Below are positions 55,851 to 64,000 of a DNA stretch of 64,000 bases, piece after piece. The translations under genes were made by a program, and so were the position numbers. This stretch comes from Xanthoparmelia taractica (Eukaryota > Ascomycota > Lecanoromycetes > Lecanorales > Parmeliaceae). Position 1 is the first letter of the stretch. Every line of letters starts with the position of its first letter. Below the pieces are notes generated by a model. It had not been told where the DNA came from. It saw only the letters and a program-made list of their open reading frames with translations, and ran no database searches. The stretch covers positions 1 to 64,000 of the forward strand of contig JANQBS010000214.1 of NCBI GenBank assembly GCA_033085395.1, in the 5' to 3' direction.

Positions 55851-56911
55851 GACTGGAGGTATCCTTTCTGGAGCTATCGAAGGATGAGAAGCTCTTAGTG
55901 TGCGATGCAGCTTGCCTGAGCTTCATTAAAACCCGATTTCTACTAATCCCTGTCAACAATTTCATGCTGCTTTCAATCAACTTCGTCCCTTAGCTAAACA
56001 TTAAGCTCTTGCAGCATTCAGCACCTCTCACTCCAGCACCCTGTCGTCCTGCCGTCTTCACAGAGTCAGAATGCAAGAATTATCTATGCATCACATCAAG
56101 CCTCTCACCTTGGGCACTAGTCGAACCTACGAGGCTGGTTGCAACTGCAGCTCTTTGCCCTTAGTGTATCGCTCGGGGCGAGCTCCATATAAGGAGGGGA
56201 GGATAGTTGTTATAGGATATCGCCCTGGGGCGGATGCCCTAGAATATCTATCCTAATCGGCGTTATTGCGCATGTAGCGGCAACACGCCGAAGGATTTTT
56301 GGGAGGCTAGGCCCCGCCGGAACCCCGTGACAGTCAAATTCCAAATTTCCGGTGCAATCTGGCCCTAGTTGACGTTTGGAGACAATTTGAGAAGCCTTGA
56401 ATGCTTGCGATAAGGAAAAAGGCTACTCGATTGGTGGCAAATGACGCTCTGTAGTCAAGGAAGCCAAGGATCGCGAAGCATTCATTGAACACAACCCAAG
56501 AGCCGGAAGGAGTACCTCTATTCCTAATGATGGCTGAAGCGCATGGTAAGGATGGCAGAAGATTGGAAGAAGGCAAGCAAGGATTACTTCCCACCCTTAT
56601 CCGGATTTATCAGCGAGACACGGACCTCCGGACCTTATCCTTTAATTCGATACTTAGTCCACTCTTCTGGAGTTTCTCATCTTTCGGACCTTGATGATGC
56701 TTCGAGATGTATTAATCTGCAAGCTGACAATTATTCCGGGAAAACAAATGGGAGTGTGGATATAGAAGAGGATGAGAGAGGATGGATGACTTAAGTGTCC
56801 TCATTTCCAGTCATCGCTATCACGTCAAGTCTTTTTGACTACAAAGTGCTTCTCTACTCCATTCTCCTTATAGTCTATAGCTCTTCTCGAGACAAGATCC
56901 ATCCTGCAATC
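55851..56911. other. Intergenic stretch upstream of the O-methyltransferase
   Basis: No gene supported in 1.06 kb; only short frames. The region just before 56912 is pyrimidine-rich and probably holds the promoter. Confidence 0.4.
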
Positions 56912-58337
56912 ATGGAAGACATTATTACCTCTGTTAAGCGCCTTGCGAGCAACACTGATGAGGCTGGCCACCAAAAGCTTATGGATGGGCTTCGAGATTT
57001 GTCCTATTCTCTCGAAACTCCTCGTGATACCATTGAGAGGCTCGCATATGCGGTAGGTCTAGCGGTGGGAAATTTCGGTTTTGGTAGCACTGACCTCTTC
57101 AGCACTTACAAATCGCAGCGGTCCGCATTGGTATTGACTTGAAGCTTTTCGATTTGCTTGCTACTACCAACAATTCTCTCACTGTGGATCAGCTCCATCA
57201 AGTGACTCGGGCAGCGCCGATACTACTTGGTATGCCATTTTACAGCATAGAGGGATCAGGTATGCTTCGGTACTGATACCGCTTCTAGGACGCCTTCTGA
57301 GATACCTTGCTTCCGTTGGAATAGTCAAGGAGGTAGGAACGGACAGATTCACCTCCACAAACATTACCAAAACCTTAGCCATCCCCGGAGTCCAAGCTGG
57401 CGTCTATCACCAGTAAGCATACCTTGCTTTCCTAAGGTCCTCGAAGACCCCGGTCCGCCAGGGCTACCGATATTGACAACTTGTATTCCCAGGTTCTACA
57501 CCTGCGGCCCTCAGTACCAGGAGCTCCCAGCTTTCCTTGCCAAGATCAATTACCAGGATATTACAGACAACACCAACACAGTCCATCAAGTGGCCCACAA
57601 AACCCAACTGCCCGTCTTTCCCTGGTTCGCAGAACACCCGCAAGAGGCTAGCGCCTTCAATGAATACATGCGTTACCGCCGCACGGATCAGCCAACATGT
57701 TGGGACGTGTATCCGGTTGAGCAAGAAACCCAGGGATGGAGCGCGAACGCCACTGTCCTCGTTGATATGGGGGGCAACATAGGTCATCAGTCTGTGGCGT
57801 TCAAGAAGAAATTTGCAAACATTCCTGGACATGTGGTCCTGCAGGACCTTCCGGGGCCAATCGGTGTGGCCTTGTCAACGCCAGGGGTAGAAAACATGAC
57901 ACATGACATATTCAAACCACAACCAATCAAAGGTATATCCTATCCCCCTTCCACGCGCCCTCCCCCAACACCCCCAAAATACCCACATCCTATCAGCAAA
58001 CTTCTCTGACGACTGTACAGGGGCTAAATTCTACTACCTCCGCACCGTCCTCCACGACTGGTCCGACCACAAATGCCGCGAGATTCTCCAAAACATCATG
58101 GCATCCATGGGTCCCGATTCCGCCATCTTGCTCGACGAAATGGTCCTCCCGGACACGCGCGTGCACTGGCAAGCGGCCCAGGTGGACCTGACCATGATGG
58201 CGGCTCTCGGAGCGAGGGAGCGCACGCGCACGCAGTGGACCGAGTTGTTGGATTCTGTGGGGTTGGAAATTGCGGGGACTCGCACCTACACGCCTTGCGT
58301 GAACGAGTCCATCATGACTGTCGTGCGCAAAAGCTGA
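56912..58337 (+). CDS. SAM-dependent O-methyltransferase (COMT-like)
   Basis: Five exons, 56912-57052, 57103-57229, 57289-57412, 57493-57932 and 58021-58337, total 1149 nt, 382 aa. The N-terminal dimerisation domain joins as LAYAHLQIAAVRIGIDLKLF, and the winged helix as GRLLRYLASVGIV. The SAM site is VLVDMGGNIGHQ (Gly-rich), with the later FYYLRTVLHDWSDHKC and ILLDEMVLPD, the usual HDW and DE catalytic region. This is the fungal class that methylates phenolic or polyketide hydroxyls, often in secondary metabolism. The P450 gene 5 kb upstream is on the same strand, but a housekeeping aminopeptidase lies between, so a cluster is only suggested. Substrate unknown. Confidence 0.9.
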
Positions 58338-59400
58338 GCGCTGAGCGCTGAGCGTGAATGGTTGGGTGTAAATAGATCATGGCGGTCATTGGTGTCTCCG
58401 TACTTGCCTGATTGCTGGCTTTGCCTGAGATTGCCGAGTTCTCTTGAGCTTGTATAGCACTTGATTCTCGGTAGCATGTGTCAACTCTAACAAGGTGTTC
58501 GAATGTCCTTTCCGTTCCCTATATCTGTCCAAACAGCTCCAACATTTCAAGCACAACAACAATAATCTTACACTCAACCCCCTACGTCCATTGGACGATC
58601 TACCTCCTAAGTAAGTAAATAGATACCACGATACCTAAGCCAGTATACGAGCCACGAATCCCCACGCCCCTTCGATGCATTCCCAAGCCACCGTGCCACG
58701 CAATCTACACTACCCTCCAGAAAACAAATACCCAAACAATCACACACATACCTTACACTCCCAACCCATCCATCCATTCATCCATCCAGCATCTACCCCC
58801 CTCCCCCCCCCCCCCCAAGCCTCCCCCAGATGGAAAACGAAACAAAATAGCTCATTCGTCAATTCAGGTCGGGGAGTCTTTGTTTTTTGCCTTCGATTTC
58901 CCCCCCCTATCTTTTTGGTTCATTTTACAAAGATTTTGATAGATTCAGGGATAGGATAGTCGAAATGAAATGTGTATGTATATGTAGATCTATCTACGTC
59001 TCGGGCCTTGAGTGCCTCACGTCGTACATTTTGGCAGTGGAATTAAAAGTAGCAAAAGTGATGATTAGATGGTAGGAGGGTTTGCACAGTTGTTTTCTGG
59101 AGTTGATGAAATAGTGAGGGATATATGATTGGATAGGAAGGTCTGGCCCAAGGGAATGGGATATTGACGATGCTGTGATGTGGTAGAGATGGAGGGTAGG
59201 TGGTGCCGTGATGGCTCTCCTGCGTAGAACGGGTGCTGTTTTCGATTTCCTGCTGTATCGGTGAATATGCCTCCCCGTCCTATTCTCTCGAGCGACATCA
59301 ATGTAACGGAGAAACCATGGTGTGGCCATCGCTTCGAAGGTGCTGAAGCATAGCAACGAGGAGAAGTATATACAGTCAGTTAATTCTATATTCCAGTACG
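58338..59400. other. Intergenic stretch with simple repeats
   Basis: Directly after the O-methyltransferase stop gctgagc is repeated about three times. Near 58767 there is a catc-rich repeat, and a C14 run occurs at 58803-58816. No gene supported. The right end is the 3' flank of the CBP3 gene. Confidence 0.5.
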
Positions 59401-60580
59401 CTATACTTGGGCTGCCTTTGCTGGCTCTTTCACCTCCGGCGGCGAGTCCGTCATCAACCGGCTTTTCAAAAGTACGTTATCTCTTTCGCTCCCTGGATCC
59501 CCAAACACCACTTCGCCACTCGCAATGCTCTCATCCGGCATCTCATCCAGCCCCTTCAATACTCCCCGGATGTAGCTCACCACCTCGCCCACCCCCCTGA
59601 AATCCACATTTTCATCCGCCTTGAAAATGTTCCTCCATACTGCTGTTGCTAGCACTGCGTCTCCCCTTATAAGTCCCTCGTCGTAGCCCGCCAGTAGCCC
59701 GCGCCACTGCAGGAACAGGTCTTTCAGGTATTTGTTGCGTATAGATCGTGCGGCGATGTTGTGGGTGGTGACCATCCGGTCCTCGGCGATGAAGAAGAAA
59801 TGGTTGATGAGATGTTGATGCCATATTGGAGCATTGGCGGGAGGGAAACAGCGTAGGCGGCAGGTGAGCAGGTACATGTGAAGGAAGGTTATTTGGGCCC
59901 AGGTATTGAAGGTCGGCGTGAGACCAAGAGCTGAAAGAAAAGGTCAGTCCTGTAGTCAAAGGTGGACTGCAAGGTAGCCAGATTCGCTCACTCTCGAACC
60001 ACCATCCTGTCCCAACACCCAAGTCCTCCTGGTTTTTAGTCTTGGGTATTTCGACTTTCTTTTCATGTGCTTGCGGAATGGTGTAGTCGGCTTGTCGAGC
60101 ACATTCTTTGACCAGATTCTCACAGACACCGTAAGCGACGTATGTTTCTGTTACCCCAGTATACCGCTTTCGGATCTCCTTTGCAATTGAGATACTAGAT
60201 GCGCCAACTTCTCTTCCTTCTGACGGAGCGCCGTCAGGTTCGTCTCTGATTTTAGGATTCGTCGGAGGAGGCTTTGGCTGGTATTCTCCAGGAATAGCCT
60301 GAGATTCTTTAGGAGTGGCTTGAGACGCTGAAAGGAGATGACTCGTTGAGAACAGTCTAGGAATATTGTGGATTGAGAAAGATGTAGTGCGTGCTCCATA
60401 GGACTCCGGTGAGTGTCCGAATCGACCACACTGTAGGCGGTAGACCTGACGGCATGCTGCACAAAGAGATTTCGAAGTCATCTGAAAGTGGTGTTGGTTT
60501 TGACAAGAGAACTTGAAGTGATTTTGGTGTTGCTACACTTCTTTGGTTGAAGGTGAACATACCTTAGTGGTTGCCGTCAT
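59401..60580 (-). CDS. CBP3: Ubiquinol-cytochrome c reductase assembly chaperone CBP3
   Basis: The safe model has two exons, 60481-59992 and 59930-59401, 339 aa. It starts MTSKSLCAACRQVYRLQCGR, a mitochondrial presequence-like N-terminus. The CBP3 domain begins at YVAYGVCENLVKECARQAD, continues over the splice as WWFETLGLTPTFNTWAQITF, and includes RCFPPANAPIWHQHLINHFF and DLFLQWRGLLAGYDEGLIRG. An ATG at 60578-60580 starts a six-codon exon (MTATTK) followed by gtatgt. An acceptor tttcag sits exactly before the ATG at 60481, so the intron is probably real and the protein may have six extra residues. CBP3 with CBP6 helps cytochrome b translation and assembly. The 337 bp up to the TIP41 stop show nothing else. 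Confidence 0.85.
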
Positions 60581-60917
60581 GACTTCGCTTCTCCCGACTA
60601 AGGAAGGTTTGCCGACGCGACTCGAGACGCGACTGCGGATTGGAATACTTCGTAGGACATCCATATATTGCCATTATGTACTTCAGACGGATGCTTTGCA
60701 CTTGCCGTAGTCGTCGAACGCTTCAGACTTGCGAATGCATCTCGTCGCAGCTACATAATCATAGACGCTTCAGTGAGCTCGTGGATAGGAGTGAAGTATG
60801 TATTCGTGGAAGCTATTGGTATCATGGAACAGATAAGTACTCCTTGGAAATTCCCCGATCGCTGAATGCTCCAAACCCTGCAGATGCATGCATACACCAA
60901 ATGCTGCGTACTCGTAG

Positions 60918-61841
60918 CTACCTCACCACTAGGCGCTCGAGTGATTTGCAAACAATAGGCAGGAGGTCATTTATGTTGTTCGGATCTCGTAGCTGCGCCG
61001 GCACATCTTGGCCTCTCGACGCAAGTTTCTGGTAAGAAATGTTTAGTAAACGCGCAAATAGAGCGCATACGCAGTGCTCCTTACCTGCCTAACCACCTCG
61101 TACTTCTCCTCTTTTGCAGCATATTCCCTAATCACCTCTCCAGTGCCAAAGTCGAAATATACTCTGGTGTCCCGGATCCTGAGCAGGACATTGTCCAGAC
61201 GCATAAAGAAACGACAGAGGAGTAGCAGTCGCTCTGGCATGACCCTGATCTTGCACGAGTACATTGTAATGCCATTGTCTGCCATCTCATCTTCGTAGAG
61301 TATAACTTCGTCAAAGAAGAGAATTGGCTCAGGACGTTTGAGTAATTCAAGTGGTATTGGCTTTGTTGAAGCCTCGAATGGCGGTGAAGGTGACCGCAAA
61401 GTGCCCTTGTAGTCGGTGCTATAGGACCAGTCGAATGGCTTGACCACCTCCGTGATACCCTCGTGCTTCTTTTCCCTATCTTCCCTCAGCATGCCTCCAT
61501 ACACCAATGATGTAAGCCCCAGCATACCGAGTGCTCTGCCACTCCCTCGAATGTGCAACTTGGAGCATTGACCCTCCTGTCTTGTCTACTCGATCCAGCG
61601 CATCATAGGTATTGAATTGAATCCCCCATCCACTCTTGTGATCGATGGAAACCAGGTTATCACCGAATATCATCTCCGGAGGTGCGATACCCAGTTTCTT
61701 CGTCATCTGTTCGATAGGCTCTGCTTTTAGTATCGGCAGCTTTCGCGTAGTAATTTTGAAGCCTTGCTGAGTGATTGAGTTGCCAGCGTCCGCCCCGGAT
61801 GGATAATGCGAATCTGGTGCAAGACGCCCGTTGGTTGCCAT
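60918..61841 (-). CDS. TIP41-like TOR pathway regulator
   Basis: Three exons, 61841-61528, 61484-61085 and 61028-60918, total 825 nt, 274 aa from MATNGRLAPDSHYPSGADAG. Family blocks: QGFKITTRKLPILKA, PPEMIFGDNLVSIDH, FNTYDALDRVDKTG, then across the 43-nt intron REDREKKHEGITEVVKPFDW, LELLKRPEPILFFDEVILYE, MRLDNVLLRIRDTRVYFDF and IREYAAKEEKYEVVRQKLAS. TIP41 binds Tap42 or PP2A-type phosphatase in TOR signalling. Intron 1 uses an acceptor ending gctgag rather than the nearer ggag, since only that restores the conserved frame. The C-terminus ends soon after the domain. Confidence 0.92.
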
Positions 61842-62185
61842 GGTAGAGTAACGCTTCAATATAGCACAATCGTTCTCATCTGATCGTCATTGAAGGCCCA
61901 TCCAGAACAAAACGAGAGTGTGCCTCGGTTTTGCCCCGCGAATTTAAGCTGCCTCGGCTACATAGCTCGGTACGTTTGGTAGGGCTGAACGTAGGGGGTA
62001 GCCGTTGGTAACTCGGCCAACCAATATCCCGCCGCTAGTAAACATTGACTGTAGCGCACACTCTCGCCATCTGCGAATGGGTAACATAGCATAACGCCTC
62101 AACAATAGAGTCTTAAGTCGCCCTATTGCCCGCCTGCGTGTACCGTATATTCTCTTTATTAAATCTACGAAGCCATCAACCTAAG
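61842..62185. promoter_or_regulatory. Divergent promoter region, TIP41 / Aurora kinase
   Basis: 344 bp between head-to-head genes. It must hold both promoters. No defined operator recognised. Confidence 0.4.
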
Positions 62186-63635
62186 ATGGCGATTAGAGCG
62201 ATCGAGTCTCGCTTTGAGCAACTGTCAGTCAATGACGAAAATGAGCAGGTCAACGGAGGCGGTATCTTTCATAAACCCAAGGTAGAAGATGGTACAGAAC
62301 GCTCATTAGTCGCTTTACTTACCAGATACTAGGCATCTCTCTCGACGGCAATGTCAATATCTGGACTCGGTTCCACCACCCAACTGACCTCCAATCCAAA
62401 TCGCTCGAACCTCCTCAAGATAGCGCTTCAGAACAACAATGATGCCAATGCAAAGTCAGCGACAACCACTACTGTCAGTGTTGCTTCACAAGCTGCTCAA
62501 TGGCGTGGCTCCACTATACCTGCGTCTTCTTCACCACCTCGCAAGGGAGCCAGCTCTTCATCATCCGCACGACCATCAGACGAAAGTACCATACAGAGAT
62601 TGTCTAATCCACCAATATATGAGCAACCACAACCGAAGAAGTTCCATCTTGGGATGTTTGAGATTGGAAAGCCCCTTGGTAAAGGCAAGTTTGGTCGCGT
62701 ATACCTGGCCAAAGAGCGGTCGACTGGATTTGTCTGTGCGTTGAAGGTCCTTCATAAAAGCGAGCTGCAGCAAGGAAAGGTCGAAAAACAAGTGCAGCGA
62801 GAGATCGAGATCCACAGCCATCTTCGCCATCCTAACATTGTCCACTTCTACAATCACTTCCACGACAGCAAGCGAATCTTTATCATCCTTGAATTTGCGG
62901 GCAAAGGAGAGCTTTACAAGCATCTGCGAAAAGAGAACAAATTTCCGGAGTGGAAAGCAGCACAGTACATTGCACAGATGGCCGCAGCGCTGAAGTATCT
63001 GCATAAGAAGCATGTCATGCACAGGGATATCAAGCCTGAGAACATCCTAGTAGGAATCCACGGAGAGATCAAGATCTCGGATTTCGGATGGAGTGTACAT
63101 GCTCCTAACAATCGAAGAAATACCATGTGCGGTACCCTCGACTATTTACCACCGGAGATGATTAAGCCTGGAAGCCAGGAGAATTTCTATAATGAGAAGG
63201 TCGACCTGTGGAGTTTGGGCGTGCTGACTTATGAGTTCTTGGTGGGAGAGGCACCTTTTGAGGACACACCAGTAATGACACAGAGACGGATAGCTAGAGG
63301 GGAGATGACCGTGCCAAAGTTTGTGAGCCCGGAGGCAAAGGATCTGATCGAAAGGGTAAGTCTTGCTTCGCACGTCGCCACTCACAGAGAGCAGTGTTCC
63401 CAATAAATCATGTGGAATTGCTCCATTTACGCGATGATGACTGATATTTTTTTAGCTGCTTGTCCTCGACCCAGAGAAGCGCATTTCCCTTACCGAAGTC
63501 CAAAAGCATCCCTGGATTGTCAAGCATTGCATCAAAGGCGAAAGAGCGACCCAGCGAAGCTCAGGTTTAAAAGAGACAAAGTCGGCTGTTCCAGCGACCA
63601 TCCAAGCAGTCAACAGGACCGCTCTAGATGATTAG
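62186..63635 (+). CDS. Aurora-type mitotic protein kinase
   Basis: Three exons, 62186-62281, 62333-63355 and 63456-63635, total 1299 nt, 432 aa. It starts MAIRAIESRFEQLSVNDENE. A Ser/Asn-rich leader of about 125 residues is followed by the kinase: FEIGKPLGKGKFGRVYLAKE, CALKVLHKSEL, HRDIKPENILV, DFGWSVHAP (the DFGWS typical of Aurora), NTMCGTLDYLPPEM in the activation loop, and VDLWSLGVLTYEFLVGEAPF. Exon 3 adds LLVLDPEKRISLTEVQKHPW. It is the fungal Ipl1/Ark1 relative of the chromosomal passenger complex, which corrects kinetochore attachment. The first intron separates 32 codons from the rest; without it the protein would start at a later ATG (62351). Confidence 0.95.
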
Positions 63636-63818
63636 TTCTCGTGTACCTCTGTCATAGTGCAAACGGCGTTGGACCTTTCCTTTCACGTTCTCACGGACAA
63701 CGAGCTTTTTGCATAACGCTTGGAGCTGAGGGTATCTCTGCCGGTGGTGAACGCCTCTAAAAATGCTGATATGAATCTTACAAAAATTCCACCTCTTCAG
63801 AAAACCCACCCGTCCTGT

Positions 63819-64000
63819 TCACTTGTATATCTCATCAAACGGTCTCGTATCCGCAAAGCAACTGTCCCAGACCTCATTCACCACCTTTGCAGCCTCAACA
63901 TCGTCCTTACAATTCGGTCTCTTGGACACCGATATGGTAGCCCGCCGTCTGACGCACTCTTGATGCTGATACATGACCTTCCACTGCGACCTGTGCCAAA
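63819..64000 (-). CDS. 3' end of a gene cut by the window edge
   Basis: An open minus-strand frame enters at 64000 and stops at 63819. The last 60 residues include WKVMYQHQECVRRRATISVS and VVNEVWDSCFADTRPFDEIY, ending in Lys. The pattern, with Cys near conserved Trp and Arg, looks like real protein. I do not recognise the family. The stop lies 183 bp from the Aurora stop, so the two genes converge. Confidence 0.55.
   Translation of the reverse strand, partial: WHRSQWKVMYQHQECVRRRATISVSKRPNCKDDVEAAKVVNEVWDSCFADTRPFDEIYK

Noticed and set aside
56912..57102. O-methyltransferase first intron ending at the later cag (57120)
   Set aside because: That acceptor loses the conserved LQIAAVRIGIDLKL frame; the acceptor at 57102 keeps it.
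1..64000. CRISPR arrays, bacterial operons, rRNA genes
   Set aside because: No spaced direct repeats or rRNA-like sequence seen; the genes are eukaryotic with spliceosomal introns.

Overview
The window reads as nuclear DNA of a filamentous ascomycete (Pezizomycotina). Genes are dense and on both strands. Introns are short (about 43-80 nt, GT..AG, one GC..AG), and the proteins are typical of this group: PKA catalytic subunit, MCD4, PEX8, MSP1, CSM1/PCS1, NUC1, TIM13, STE14, TIP41 and Aurora kinase. Two AT-rich blocks carry the C-to-T / G-to-A signature of repeat-induced point mutation (RIP). A placement in Leotiomycetes is a guess from general protein resemblance only.

Layout. 1-3370 is a RIP-degraded repeat block. 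It holds two inverted copies of a 268-bp LTR-like sequence, and one copy is interrupted by a 275-bp MITE with an 8-bp target duplication. 5.2-17.3 kb is a core gene block: NSRP1-like, NFKBIL1-like, PKA catalytic subunit, vacuolar ZIP transporter, NUC1-type nuclease, a small secreted protein, TIM13 and an L-type lectin. 17.3-27 kb is gene-poor and full of relics: a decayed coiled-coil/acidic gene, partial copies of its 3' end, a truncated J-domain-like reading frame, a frameshifted RidA-family gene and a broken MFS transporter. One intact PGAP4-like membrane glycosyltransferase lies among them. 27.7-33 kb has a HAD hydrolase, an uncertain ORF with a C15 run, and a SprT-like protease that looks broken. 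33-47.1 kb is a second core block: STE14, a disordered repeat protein, PEX8, a cupin, MSP1, CSM1 and MCD4.

47.26-48.96 kb is an AT-rich element bounded by 58-bp inverted repeats and a 5-bp direct repeat, with a clean solo LTR (TSD cttac) inside it. To its right lie a cytochrome P450, a leukotriene-A4-hydrolase-type aminopeptidase, an O-methyltransferase, CBP3, TIP41, Aurora kinase and the 3' end of one more gene.

Functionally the core genes serve unrelated housekeeping jobs: GPI-anchor synthesis and remodelling (MCD4, PGAP4-like), kinetochore and mitosis (CSM1, Aurora), nutrient signalling (PKA, TIP41), mitochondria (TIM13, NUC1, CBP3, MSP1) and peroxisomes (PEX8). Several are arranged divergently over short shared promoters. 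I found no convincing new biological system. The most informative features are the nested, datable transposon insertions and the set of genes caught in decay. Exon boundaries were worked out by eye from splice consensus, reading-frame continuity and family conservation; every coding model given as intact sums to a multiple of three.
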